From NCBI GenBank assembly GCA_013178125.1, contig JABLXJ010000001.1, positions 1 through 64,000 of the forward strand: a stretch of 64,000 nucleotides of DNA, given 5' to 3'. A program made the translations under genes and the position numbers. Positions 35,763 through 44,856 of the stretch are shown piece by piece. The DNA comes from Bacillota bacterium. Its GTDB lineage: Bacteria > Bacillota > SHA-98 > Ch115 > JABLXJ01. Under the pieces are notes generated by a model that was not told the DNA's origin, ran no database searches, and worked only from the letters and a program-made list of their open reading frames with translations. How positions within the stretch are numbered: the stretch's first letter is position 1; the number at the start of each line of letters is the position of its first letter.

Positions 35763-36938
35763 ATGGTCAAAGGAAGAGAAATGCAGTCGAACGAGGGGAC
35801 TCTCCGTTACGGGATGGTTGGGGGCGGCCCCGGCGCGTTTATAGGTGACGTCCACAGGAAGGCGGCGAGCTTTGATGGGAAGGCGCAGCTGGTGGCCGGC
35901 GTGTTTTCAAGAAATTACGAGAATACCCTGGCGACCGGGCGGGCCCTCGGAATCAGCCCGGACCGCCTTTACAGGGATTTCGAGGAGATGGCTCAGGGGG
36001 AGGCCGCCCGTGAGGACGGGATCGATTTCGTCTCCATCGTGGCCCCGAATCACGCCCATTATCCGGCTGCAAAGGCCTTTCTGACCAGCGGGATTCACGT
36101 GGTTTGCGATAAACCGCTGACGTTCACGGTCGAGGAGGCCGAGGACCTGGCCCGGATCGCCAGGGGAAAGGACCTCCTCTTCGGCGTAACCTATACATAC
36201 TCCGGCTACCCCATGGTAAAGCAGGCCCGGGAGATGGTTCGCCGCGGCGACATAGGGGAGATCAGGGTGGTCATGGGCGAGTACCTCCAAGAGTGGCTCG
36301 CCGCGCCCATCGAAAAGGACGGGCAGAAGCAGGCAGTCTGGCGCCTGGACCCCCGGCAGTCCGGTGGTTCCGCCTGCGTGGGAGATATCGGAAGCCATAT
36401 CGAGAATACAGTCTCCTATATAACCGGGCTGAAGATCAAATCCATCTGCGCGAACCTGGATATCTTCGGCGAGGGCAGAGAGCTCGATGATAACGCCGAG
36501 ATTTTGGTGAAATACGATAATGGAGCGAGCGGCATCTACTGGTGTTCCCAGGTGGCTATAGGGCATGAAAACGGCTTGAAGATTCGCATCGTTGGCACGA
36601 AAGGGTCGATCGAGTGGGAGCAAGAGAACCCAAATTACCTGAGGGTGGCCTATCTCGGGCAGCCGGCGCAGATTCTCTCCAGGGGAGCTGGCTATTTGTA
36701 TCCCCAGGCGGCCAGGTTCTCGCGGGTCCCCGTTGGGCATCCGGAGGGCTTCTACGAAGCCTTCGCAAACATCTATTCCGCCTTCGCGGGCGCTCTGCTC
36801 AAGAGGAAGGCGGGGCAGCCATTGAGCGCTGGGGACCTCGACTTCCCGGATGTTGAGGCCGGAGTCGCCGGGGTGAGGTTCATCAATAGGTGCATCGAGA
36901 GCTCAAAGAAGGGCTGTGTCTGGGTTTCGATGGACTGA
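35763..36938 (+). CDS. Gfo/Idh/MocA-family oxidoreductase
   Basis: 391 residues. N-terminal Rossmann domain 'YGMVGGGPGAFIGDVHRKA' and the catalytic block 'HVVCDKPLTFTVEEAEDLARIA' (Lys of the EKP-type motif, here DKP), then the C-terminal sheet domain with 'GGSACVGDIGSHIENTVSYI', where Asp/His act in catalysis. AGGAGG lies 10 nt before ATG 35763. Likely an NAD(P)-dependent sugar dehydrogenase; the family also includes enzymes for inositol and polysaccharide sugars. Substrate unknown. Confidence 0.88.
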   Translation: MVKGREMQSNEGTLRYGMVGGGPGAFIGDVHRKAASFDGKAQLVAGVFSRNYENTLATGRALGISPDRLYRDFEEMAQGEAAREDGIDFVSIVAPNHAHYPAAKAFLTSGIHVVCDKPLTFTVEEAEDLARIARGKDLLFGVTYTYSGYPMVKQAREMVRRGDIGEIRVVMGEYLQEWLAAPIEKDGQKQAVWRLDPRQSGGSACVGDIGSHIENTVSYITGLKIKSICANLDIFGEGRELDDNAEILVKYDNGASGIYWCSQVAIGHENGLKIRIVGTKGSIEWEQENPNYLRVAYLGQPAQILSRGAGYLYPQAARFSRVPVGHPEGFYEAFANIYSAFAGALLKRKAGQPLSAGDLDFPDVEAGVAGVRFINRCIESSKKGCVWVSMD

Positions 36939-36998
36939 CCGATTCCATGGTTCCCACGGTTCCCATGATTCCCATGGGCTGACCGGCCCGTCCCATTT

Positions 36999-38498
36999 CT
37001 ATTTGTGGTTATCTATCCTCCCCCTCACTACGCTTGCGACTGCTGCAAGCATGAGCAGGATTGCCCCCACGGCATAGGCGTCGCGAAGGCCGGCCACAAA
37101 GGCGGCGGCCTTCGCCTCGTGGAGGGCGTGGCCCAGGCGGCTCAGTCGTGCGAAGTATATCTCCCGCCTGTTTGAAAAGACAGCGCTCGCTGTCGCCACA
37201 CCGAGGACCATGCCCACATTTCGAGTCATGGCCAGGACGCCGGATGCGATGCCAAGGCGTTGCCGCGGGGCCGCCCCCATCACGGCGCTGTTATTTGGCG
37301 ACTGGAAGATGCCCGTCCCGAGGCCGAAGATGGCGAGCCGCCAGGCGATATCGAGCGGGCGTGCCGGGTGGTTGGTGGTACCCATAGCCGATAATAGGGC
37401 GAGGCTGAGGGCTGACACGGACGCGCCCACGAAGGCGGGCCAGCTTGTCCCGAAACGGTCCGAGATGGCCCCGCTCAGGGGAGCCACCCACAGGACTACA
37501 AGGGGCGATGCCGACATCAGGAGACCGGCCTGGCCGGGGTTCAGCAGGAGCTGCTCCTGGAGGAAAAACGGCGTGAGGAAGACGACTATATACTGGGCCA
37601 TGTAGTTCATGAGGCTGGCCAGGTTCGCAAAGAAGAACGTGCGGCTCTGGAAGAGGGAGAGGTGCAGCATTGGCTCCGCCACGCGGCTCTCCACCCAGAT
37701 GAAGGCCACAGCCGACACGCAGGCGGTGACGCCCGTGATCGCGGCCGCCGTTGAGGTCCATCCCCATATCTGGCTCCTACTGACAAAGAGGAGGAGGCTT
37801 ATCAGGCCTACGAAGGCCAGCGCGGCGCCGGGCACGTCAAACCTCTGGGCGCTCTGGGCGCGGCCGGGGGTTCGACCAGGTGGTGACGGGACAAACGCGT
37901 TGCACAGGATGAGGCTTGCGATGCCGATCGGGAGGTTTATATAAAAAATGGACCTCCAGCCGACATGGTTGACGAGAAACCCCCCGAGCGATGGGCCAAA
38001 GGCCAGGCCTACTGCAACGGTCATGGCGTTGAGGCCGAGGGCCCTGCCCCTCTCGGCCGCAGGGAACGCAGCAGTTATTATAGCGGGCGCGACCGCCATA
38101 AACATCCCGGCGCCCACGGCTTGCAGGGCCCTGAACCCTATCAGCATGTATACGTTTCCGGCCGCGCCGCAAAAGAGCGATGCCGATGTGAACACCCCGA
38201 TGCCGGTGAGGAGCACGCGCTTGTAGCCGATCATATCGCCCAGGCGGCCGAATAACAGGAGCAGGCTGCTTATCATCAGGAGATAGGCCATGGAAACCCA
38301 GCCGATGGTGGCCATGTCCGCTTTGAAGGTGGCCGCAAGGGTTGGGAGGGCTATGTTGACCACGCTCGCATCTATCGGCCCGAGCACCGTCGCAGCCAGG
38401 ACCGATGCAAGCGTGCGCCACCGGTTTACCTGCCATTGCTGTATCTCGTGCACCTCTCGCCTTTCCTTTTGATCCTGCTGTTGGCTTGCCTCTTTCAT
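36999..38498 (-). CDS. MFS transporter, DHA2 (EmrB/QacA) family
   Basis: About 499 residues, fitting the 14-helix DHA2 drug:proton antiporters. 'TVLGPIDASVVNIALPTL' in helix 1 (motif D1), 'GRLGDMIGYKRVLLTG' (motif A) and 'ALGLNAMTVAVGLAFGPSLGG' (motif C) are present. ATG 38498 has GGAGG at 10 nt; TTG 38516 is less likely. Single gene; substrate unknown. Confidence 0.9.
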   Translation of the reverse strand: MKEASQQQDQKERREVHEIQQWQVNRWRTLASVLAATVLGPIDASVVNIALPTLAATFKADMATIGWVSMAYLLMISSLLLLFGRLGDMIGYKRVLLTGIGVFTSASLFCGAAGNVYMLIGFRALQAVGAGMFMAVAPAIITAAFPAAERGRALGLNAMTVAVGLAFGPSLGGFLVNHVGWRSIFYINLPIGIASLILCNAFVPSPPGRTPGRAQSAQRFDVPGAALAFVGLISLLLFVSRSQIWGWTSTAAAITGVTACVSAVAFIWVESRVAEPMLHLSLFQSRTFFFANLASLMNYMAQYIVVFLTPFFLQEQLLLNPGQAGLLMSASPLVVLWVAPLSGAISDRFGTSWPAFVGASVSALSLALLSAMGTTNHPARPLDIAWRLAIFGLGTGIFQSPNNSAVMGAAPRQRLGIASGVLAMTRNVGMVLGVATASAVFSNRREIYFARLSRLGHALHEAKAAAFVAGLRDAYAVGAILLMLAAVASVVRGRIDNHK

Positions 38499-38743
38499 TT
38501 CGGTGTATGCCTCCAACCCTACACGCCTGCACCCCTGCCCCTGTATTGCCCGGCAAACGTGGGCATTTAGCCAACACCAGGGATGCTATGGCGCGGAACA
38601 AAGGCGCGACAAAGGCCCACCACCCGCGCCCCTCTAGAGGCGTGGGCATATTACGCATGTATATTTATCATGCATATTTAACTTATCATGCATATTTATA
38701 GTATATCCTTTATTACAGCTTTACGGCTTGCAGGTATTACACT

Positions 38744-40045
38744 CTACGGCTTGCAGAAGCCGCACGGTGTATAGCCCGCGGCGATGGCCTCCTCCCGCGA
38801 ACGGAAGGTTACGAGATTCTCGGGCTTTATGGCCTTTGCGTATTTACAGCTGGGATAGTGGAATTTTGTCGATTTTGCACTTGCGACATAGCGGGCCACT
38901 AGCGCCGGCGCCGGCGGTTGTGCCCCCGGCCCAGGCGATGCCCCGGCCCCGGGCTCCGTTGATAATGACGGCGGGGATGCCGGCGGCGCTGGAGCCCCAG
39001 TCCCCGGAAAAGCTCCCGGATCTCCGGTCACCGGGGATTTGCCCGTGTTGCCGTTGCCCGATTTAGCATTGCTGTTTACATTGCCATTCGCGTTGTCGTT
39101 TGCGCGCTCGGGTATTACCCTATAGGCCTTGCCATCAGTTTCCACTACTATGGTCCCGTTTACATCGGTCCGGTAGATTTTCACACCCCTTGCACCCAGC
39201 GCGGCGATGGTCCCGGGGTGCGGGTGCCCGTATGGATTGCCGGCCCCGCAGCTTATTATCGCGACTTCCGGTTTGACCTCGTCGAGGAAAATGGTTGCTG
39301 ATGAGGTCCTGCTCCCGTGGTGGCCGACCTTGAGGACCTGAGCCGAAAGCGGCTGGTGGGAGCTGATCATCTCCCCCTCAGCAGCAGCCTCTGCGTCGCC
39401 CACGAGGAGCAGGGCGATATTCCCATATTCAATCCTCATCACGACCGAGCAATTATTTGCGTCTTCCGGAAGGGGCTCGGCCGGCGACAATATACGGGCG
39501 CGCACGCTCGAGCCGAGATCGATGACCTGGCCGCGCCTGGCGAGCTTAAATGGGATGTTTTTCTTATCGATGAGGGTCAGGTAACGCTCAAAGGTCCGGG
39601 TCGTGTGGACCATTCCCGAGTCGTAGACTCCTTTAACGGGGAACTCCGTAAGGACCTGGATCAAACCCCCGATGTGGTCCAGGTGGGGGTGGGTGGCCAC
39701 CATTACGTCTATCTGCCTTACCTTTTGTTTCTTGAGGTAGTTTACGACCCTCGCCCCGGCGTCGGTATCACCGCCGTCAACCAGCATCGTCTTGCCATCG
39801 CGCACCTTTACGAGGATCGAATCGCCCTGTCCCACATCGATGAAATGGACGCTGAGGACGGGTAGTCCCGGTGAGGCGCCAGATGCGGATAAGCTGGGCG
39901 AGTTACCAGCGAATACGGCTTCGGTGTTTGCCGGCTCGAATTTGCACCCGGGCCCAAGATAAAGGTGTGCACAGAGGATAAGGGCAAATATGACTAAGAT
40001 CGCCCGCGCGCGTTTTCTGTTTACAGCATAACCCAATCTATGCAT
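38744..40045 (-). CDS. Secreted ComEC-like metallo-beta-lactamase with C-terminal Cys domain
   Basis: About 433 residues. A membrane anchor or signal ('ARAILVIFALILCAHLYL'), then a metallo-beta-lactamase fold: 'DVGQGDSILVK', 'THPHLDHIGGLI' (His-x-His-x-Asp-His), 'NCSVVMRIEYG', 'VGDAEAAAEGEM', 'VGHHGSRTSS', as in the hydrolase domain of ComEC. A long Pro/Gly/Asn linker follows, and then a 48-residue unit 'KFHYPSCKYAKAI...GYTPCGFCKP' with the Ada-like Zn-binding pattern of three Cys and a His. Extracellular nuclease or phosphodiesterase is a reasonable inference. Confidence 0.85.
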   Translation of the reverse strand: MHRLGYAVNRKRARAILVIFALILCAHLYLGPGCKFEPANTEAVFAGNSPSLSASGASPGLPVLSVHFIDVGQGDSILVKVRDGKTMLVDGGDTDAGARVVNYLKKQKVRQIDVMVATHPHLDHIGGLIQVLTEFPVKGVYDSGMVHTTRTFERYLTLIDKKNIPFKLARRGQVIDLGSSVRARILSPAEPLPEDANNCSVVMRIEYGNIALLLVGDAEAAAEGEMISSHQPLSAQVLKVGHHGSRTSSATIFLDEVKPEVAIISCGAGNPYGHPHPGTIAALGARGVKIYRTDVNGTIVVETDGKAYRVIPERANDNANGNVNSNAKSGNGNTGKSPVTGDPGAFPGTGAPAPPASPPSLSTEPGAGASPGPGAQPPAPALVARYVASAKSTKFHYPSCKYAKAIKPENLVTFRSREEAIAAGYTPCGFCKP

Positions 40046-40539
40046 GGTTTCGTTCCCCTCGCTTGCCATCCCGCTTGCTTAGCTTACTATACTCTACTGC
40101 ATGGTCCTCTATGACCGCTATCGAGGACCGCTATCGAGAATCCCCTAGGCGCTCACATTCTACTGATGATTCTCCATAAGATTGAGTTCTGTGCCAGCCC
40201 GGGAACTCCTCCAGCCATTCGATAATATTTGGGTCGCCCAATATTTATGTCGCTTCTTATGTCTTTTCCTGCGCAGATACCTATGCGCCCGGCTTATGCA
40301 CGTCTAGCCCATGGACGCGAAAACCAAAACCGGGGCGCTAAAGTAGGGATGCTGAAGCAGGAATTAAGGTGGGTTCCGGCGAAGCCTTCTTCGTTTTCGG
40401 ATTCCCCGGTTCCCCGGCTTAGGTTTCTCCAGCTTAACTTTAAGGTTATAATAAATTAATGCCCACTGTCTGGTGTAGACTGCCTGGTGTAGGTCCAAAA
40501 GGGCGATCAAGGCCCTCTAATACGAGAGGTGATTCGCAT
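40046..40539. other. Intergenic region between ComEC-like and UPF0016 genes
   Basis: No gene seen. There is a hairpin with a bulge at 40223-40245 (AATATTTGGG/CCCAATATT) and a TATAAT at 40447-40452 without a good -35. A manganese (yybP-ykoY) riboswitch, expected before some UPF0016 genes, was looked for and its core motifs were not found. Confidence 0.5.
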
Positions 40540-40833
40540 TTGAACTGGAAGCTTCTCTTCTTGACGTTCGGCATGTTGCTCCTGGCTGAAATGGGGGACA
40601 AAACGCAGCTGGCGGTTTTTACCCTCGTGGCGCAATACAAGGCGCCTATACCCATCTTTCTGGGCGCCTCCCTGGCACTGGTCACCGTGACCCTTGTGGG
40701 CGCGGCGGCGGGCCAGTTTGTATCCAGGTACATCCCAACGGCATACCTTCAGGCGGCCGCCGGGGTGTTATTCATGGGAATGGGCGCGTTGATCCTGTGG
40801 CAGGCGGCAAGCAAGATTTTTGGCCGTGGTTAG
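40540..40833 (+). CDS. UPF0016/GDT1-family membrane protein, half-size
   Basis: 97 residues with three membrane helices and one copy of the cation-binding motif 'EMGDKTQLAVF' (E-x-G-D-K-T). Full-length members have two such repeats; half-size members must dimerise. Family proteins export Mn2+ or Ca2+. TTG 40540 follows GAGAGGTGA. The longer frame beginning at 40459 has no start signal. Confidence 0.8.
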   Translation: MNWKLLFLTFGMLLLAEMGDKTQLAVFTLVAQYKAPIPIFLGASLALVTVTLVGAAAGQFVSRYIPTAYLQAAAGVLFMGMGALILWQAASKIFGRG

Positions 40834-40910
40834 GTTTTAAGCAAGATCCCTGGTTTTGGGCTGTCTGCGGTTAGGTTAAGGTCAAGACATTTTTAAGGAG
40901 TTGGAGGTGA

Positions 40911-41735
40911 GTGCCCTTGATTCTCGCCATCGACATTGGAAATACGAACATTGTCCTGGGCGTGTACCAGGGCAAGGAGCTTACAGTTAGCTGGCGGATC
41001 TCAACCGACAGGTACAAGACGGCAGATGAATACGGGATGCTGGTCGATAATCTCTTCCGCTACAGCGGCCTCAAATTTTTGGATATAACCGGGATAGCCA
41101 TCTCGTGCGTCGTGCCGCCCGTGATCTCGGCTCTTGAGGGGATGTGCAGGAAGTATTTTGGCATCGTGCCCCTCATTGTCGGGCCCGGGATTAAGACGGG
41201 GATCGTGATAAGGTATGAGAATCCGAAGGAGGTCGGCGCGGACAGGATAGTAAATGCTGTCGCCGCTTATGAGGCTTATGGTGGGCCCCTTATAGTTGTC
41301 GATTTCGGAACTGCGACAACGTTCTGCGCGATTTCGGCGAGGGGCGAGTACCTTGGAGGCGCCATAGCGCCCGGCATAGGCATATCGAGCGAGGCCCTGT
41401 TTCAGAGGGCGGCAAAGCTCCCCCGCGTCGAGCTGGTGAAGCCCCGGAATGCCATCGGCAGGAATACCGTGGTCAGCATGCAGTCGGGGATAATATACGG
41501 GTTTGTAGGGCAGGTTGACGGGATGATCCGGCGCTTCAAGCAGGAGATGCAGGCGGCCCCGTTTGTGGTCGCCACAGGGGGGTTTGCGGAGCTCATAGCC
41601 AGCGAATCCCGGGAGATAGATAAGGTGGACAAAAACCTCACACTGGATGGGCTGAGGATACTCTATGAGCGCAATGAGCGCAATGAGCGTGACGGGCGTG
41701 ATGGATGCGATGACAACAGCGAGCGCAATGGGTGA
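40911..41735 (+). CDS. coaX: Type III pantothenate kinase
   Basis: 274 residues. ASKHA-fold motifs: '[15 protein letters not shown]' at the N-terminus (phosphate 1, Asp), '[17 protein letters not shown]', '[13 protein letters not shown]' and '[11 protein letters not shown]'. It phosphorylates pantothenate in CoA synthesis. GTG 40911 follows AAGGAG. The last 20 residues are a low-complexity '[19 protein letters not shown]' tail, made by tandem GAGCGCAAT repeats, absent from typical members. Confidence 0.93.
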   Translation: MPLILAIDIGNTNIVLGVYQGKELTVSWRISTDRYKTADEYGMLVDNLFRYSGLKFLDITGIAISCVVPPVISALEGMCRKYFGIVPLIVGPGIKTGIVIRYENPKEVGADRIVNAVAAYEAYGGPLIVVDFGTATTFCAISARGEYLGGAIAPGIGISSEALFQRAAKLPRVELVKPRNAIGRNTVVSMQSGIIYGFVGQVDGMIRRFKQEMQAAPFVVATGGFAELIASESREIDKVDKNLTLDGLRILYERNERNERDGRDGCDDNSERNG

Positions 41736-41771
41736 GGCGCGGCAGGTGAGAGGCGATCGATGGATTGATGA

Positions 41772-42776
41772 ATGATGAATGATGGAAAAGCATTCTCGGA
41801 ATTCAGTATAGCAGGGGTCCAAATCCAAAACCCGCTGGTGCTGGCCCCAATGGCCGGCGTCACCGACCTGCCTACGCGGCTCATTGCCAGAGAGATGGGC
41901 TGCGCGCTTGTATATACCGAGATGATAAGCGATAAGGCCCTTGTATTCGGCAACAGGCGGACGCTGGAGATGCTCAGCCTCTCCAATCAGGAGCGTCCCG
42001 TCGCTGTGCAGCTTTTTGGGAGCGAGCCCGGGGTCATGGCTGAGGCGGCATCAATAGTGCGCGAGCTCGAGCCGGATATTATAGATATCAATATGGGCTG
42101 TCCAACCCCCAAGATCGTGAAAAACGGCGAGGGGGTGGCCCTAATGAGAAAGCCCGGGCTGGCTGCGGCTATAGTTGAGGCCGTGGTCCGGGCGGCTGGC
42201 GGCATTCCAGTTAGTGTTAAAATGCGCAAAGGGTGGGACAGGCATACTGTGAATGCCGTGGAGGTTGCGAAGGCGGTGGAGGGGGCCGGGGCATCCGCCG
42301 TGGCAGTGCATGGCCGGACGCGGGATCAGTTGTATTCCGGGCTCGCCGACTGGGATATCATCGCCAGCGTAAAGAACGCGGTGACCATACCAGTCATCGG
42401 TAACGGGGACGTAAAGGGGCCCGGAGACGTAAGGAGGATGCTCGAGGAAACAGGTTGCGATGGGGTGATGATCGGGCGCGGGGCGCTTGGCAACCCCTGG
42501 ATATTCCAGAGGTCGTTGCACTTCCTGAGGACAGGCGAGGAACTGCCCGAACCTGGTGCCGGGGAGCGCATAAGGATGGCTATCCGCCACCTCGGAATGC
42601 AGGTCGACCTCAAGGGTGAACGAGTGGCAGCCCTCCAGATGCGAAAACATATCGCTTGGTACCTCAAGGGCCTTCGTGGTGCCGCGAGGGTCAGGGACGC
42701 CATAAATATTGCCACGAGCGCGGGAGATATGATAAAGCTGCTGGAGGATTTTCTTGCCTTTTACGGCGGGATTTGA
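41772..42776 (+). CDS. dusB: tRNA-dihydrouridine synthase (DusB type)
   Basis: 334 residues. FMN-binding TIM barrel: 'VLAPMAGVTDLPTRLIAREMG', 'NMGCPTPKIVKNGEG' with the catalytic Cys, 'VSVKMRKGWD', 'VHGRTRDQLYSG', 'IPVIGNGDVKGPGD' and 'GVMIGRGALGNPWIF'. It reduces uridines in tRNA. It lies 36 nt after coaX, probably in the same operon, an order common in Clostridia-like genomes. Several ATGs cluster at 41772; the first is taken. Confidence 0.93.
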   Translation: MMNDGKAFSEFSIAGVQIQNPLVLAPMAGVTDLPTRLIAREMGCALVYTEMISDKALVFGNRRTLEMLSLSNQERPVAVQLFGSEPGVMAEAASIVRELEPDIIDINMGCPTPKIVKNGEGVALMRKPGLAAAIVEAVVRAAGGIPVSVKMRKGWDRHTVNAVEVAKAVEGAGASAVAVHGRTRDQLYSGLADWDIIASVKNAVTIPVIGNGDVKGPGDVRRMLEETGCDGVMIGRGALGNPWIFQRSLHFLRTGEELPEPGAGERIRMAIRHLGMQVDLKGERVAALQMRKHIAWYLKGLRGAARVRDAINIATSAGDMIKLLEDFLAFYGGI

Positions 42777-43002
42777 TAAAATGTAGTCGTGCACAGAAAT
42801 GTGAACATTATCGGCGCGCGTGGCTAGCTCAGCCTGAAAATTGTCCAGTTATTCATTCCCAGGCGATATTTTCATTGCCTGTAGCGCCGCGCACCACGGT
42901 ATGCGGGTCTAAACTGCGGCATGCGGGTCTAACATTTAGAGGCATTTAAAGGGCTGGCATTTAGAGGGCTGACATGCAGGGCCATGCAGGGGAGGTGCGT
43001 TG
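42777..43002. other. Intergenic region with small direct repeats
   Basis: Contains ATGCGGGTCTAA twice (42901, 42921) and TTTAGAGG twice (42936, 42960). No gene. Confidence 0.5.
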
Positions 43003-43527
43003 GTGGATTTCGTCCGGATCGGTGAAAAGCTCATCGATAAAGAACGTATATACAAGGTCATTGATAGAATCCTCGAGATGCGCTGTCGGGGTGGCTCCCA
43101 GCAGGAGGTCGCCGATAAGCTCGGCATCGACCGTACCTTCATCTCCCGCCTCGAGACCCTAGGCGAGGTGAGGAAGGGGGGGAGGATTGCCCTTGTGGGG
43201 TTCCCCATATTAAACAAGGCGGAGCTCGAGGCCCTGGCGAGGGAGGAGGGCGTGGATTACGTCCTCATACTAACGGATGAGGAGAGGTGGGCGTTTGTAA
43301 AAAACCGGAGCGGCATTGATTTGTTTAACGAGGTAATGGCCCTGATAATGAAGTTGAAACATTACGATTCCGTTATCTTCCTCGGCTCTGATCTCAGGGT
43401 CGGTCTCGCTGAGTCAATACTCGGAGACCGGGTAATACCAATAATCCTCGGGACGTCTCCAATGAAAGAGGACAAATATGTGGATCCCGGTCAGATCAGG
43501 GGCATCATCCGCGAGCTCCGCGGCTAA
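43003..43527 (+). CDS. Helix-turn-helix regulator
   Basis: 174 residues. A helix-turn-helix at about 31-53 ('GGSQQEVADKLGIDRTFISR') and a C-terminal alpha/beta domain ('RIALVGFPILNKAELEAL', 'YDSVIFLGSDLRVGLAESIL'). A transcriptional regulator found next to the quinate-dehydrogenase-like gene in related Bacillota. GTG 43003 follows GGGAGGTG by 6 nt; TTG 43000 is the alternative. Ligand unknown. Confidence 0.75.
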   Translation: MDFVRIGEKLIDKERIYKVIDRILEMRCRGGSQQEVADKLGIDRTFISRLETLGEVRKGGRIALVGFPILNKAELEALAREEGVDYVLILTDEERWAFVKNRSGIDLFNEVMALIMKLKHYDSVIFLGSDLRVGLAESILGDRVIPIILGTSPMKEDKYVDPGQIRGIIRELRG

Positions 43528-43683
43528 AGCGACTAGACGGCCAGGCTAGTCCGCAGAAGGCCATACAGAAGGCCATAGAAGGCTGCAAAATGTCGCAGGA
43601 GGCCGAATCATGATATGAGTCCCATATGAGTTATGAGTGGTGTAAGGGAGCAAGACGGTACAGGGGGAGTGGGTCAGGGAAAG

Positions 43684-44586
43684 ATGAAACGGGTTGTCAG
43701 CGTGAGCATTGGCTCATCCAAAAGGGATCATACCGCGACCGTCAATGTGCTGGGCGAGGAGGTTCACATTGAACGCATCGGCACAAACGGGGACATCGCC
43801 AGGGCCATAGATATAATCAAGAGCCTGGATGGCAAGGTCGATGCATTTGGGATGGGCGGGACTGATCTTTATTTTGTTGCAGGACACAAGAGGTATCTCC
43901 TGCGGGATTCCATAAAAATAGCCCGGGCCGCCGAAAACACGCCAATAGTCGATGGGAGTTGGCTGAAGGGTATTATAGAACGAAGAGCTGTCGAATATAT
44001 TCGTGATGAGAAGGGGGTTCAACTCCGGGGCAGGAATGCCCTGGTCGTTTGCGCAATTGACCGGTTCGGAATGGCCGAAGCCCTTGCCGAGTCCGGGTGC
44101 AATATGCGTTATGGCGATCTGGCCTTTGCGCTCGGGATACCCTTCTGGTTGAGGTCCCTCCGCGCGCTGGATCTGGCCGCGACGATATTGATGCCTGTGA
44201 TATCATGGATCCCAATAAAGTACCTCTACCCGACAGGGAAGGAGCAGGATGTCATCAAGCCTAAATATAGAGAGGCTTATGAATGGGCAGATATAATCGG
44301 CGGAGACTGCCACTTCATAAAGCGCCACATGCCCGAGAAGCTCGAGGGAAAGATCATCATAACCAATACGGTGACGGCGGATGATGTTGAGGCTTTCAGG
44401 AAGAGAAGGGTTAAGATGCTTGTCACCAGCACGCCAGAGCTCGACGGCAGGTCATATGGGACCAACGTGCTCGAGGCGGTCCTCACCGCCGTTACTGGGA
44501 AGAAGGCGGAGGAGCTTGGGGTTGAGAAGGTGTTGGAACTCATGGGGCAGGTGGGGTTCATCCCAAGGATTGAGTACTTGAATTGA
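43684..44586 (+). CDS. Quinate 5-dehydrogenase-like protein of Bacillota
   Basis: 300 residues from ATG 43684. Related proteins in Clostridia are usually annotated as quinate 5-dehydrogenase, but the classical Rossmann Gly-rich motif is not obvious here. Conserved-looking parts are 'SVSIGSSKRDHTATVNVLGE', 'DAFGMGGTDLYFVAGHKRYLLRD', 'WADIIGGDCHFIKRHMPE' and 'TSTPELDGRSYGTNVLEAVL'. Enzymatic role should be treated as uncertain. It follows the regulator by 156 nt. Confidence 0.65.
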   Translation: MKRVVSVSIGSSKRDHTATVNVLGEEVHIERIGTNGDIARAIDIIKSLDGKVDAFGMGGTDLYFVAGHKRYLLRDSIKIARAAENTPIVDGSWLKGIIERRAVEYIRDEKGVQLRGRNALVVCAIDRFGMAEALAESGCNMRYGDLAFALGIPFWLRSLRALDLAATILMPVISWIPIKYLYPTGKEQDVIKPKYREAYEWADIIGGDCHFIKRHMPEKLEGKIIITNTVTADDVEAFRKRRVKMLVTSTPELDGRSYGTNVLEAVLTAVTGKKAEELGVEKVLELMGQVGFIPRIEYLN

Positions 44587-44779
44587 GTAGGCCCCCGTGC
44601 CGCCGCCCGCGGCAGCGCCAACAAGCACCAACAGAGGATGAAGACAACCTTATATAGGGTTGTTTTTAGGGCGGGAATCTCTAAAAATCTCTAAATAAAA
44701 TATGAATAATAGGTAATAGGAAATAATAGGAGTCTCTAAATAGTCCGTAGAGAATAGTCTATAATTAGTTTGTGTGGTG

Positions 44780-44798
44780 AGCAAATAGCCTATTTGCT
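44780..44798. promoter_or_regulatory. Perfect 19-bp palindrome
   Basis: AGCAAATAG-C-CTATTTGCT, perfect 9-bp arms about one base. It lies 59 bp before the next gene in an AT-rich intergenic tract of repeated AATAG elements; GAGATAGACGGGGTT-type direct repeats follow at 44818-44844. Candidate operator. Confidence 0.6.
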
Positions 44799-44856
44799 GA
44801 GGAAATAGTCTGTTTGTTGAGATAGACGGGGTTGAGATAGACGGGATAGATGCCAG

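Noticed and set aside
40330-40540. Possible yybP-ykoY manganese riboswitch before the UPF0016 gene
   Set aside because: The conserved core motifs of this riboswitch were not found in the leader.
42815-42845. tRNA-like D-arm (GTGGCTAGCTCAGCC) after dusB
   Set aside because: No anticodon arm, T-loop TTCGAAT or matching acceptor stem follows; it cannot fold as a tRNA.
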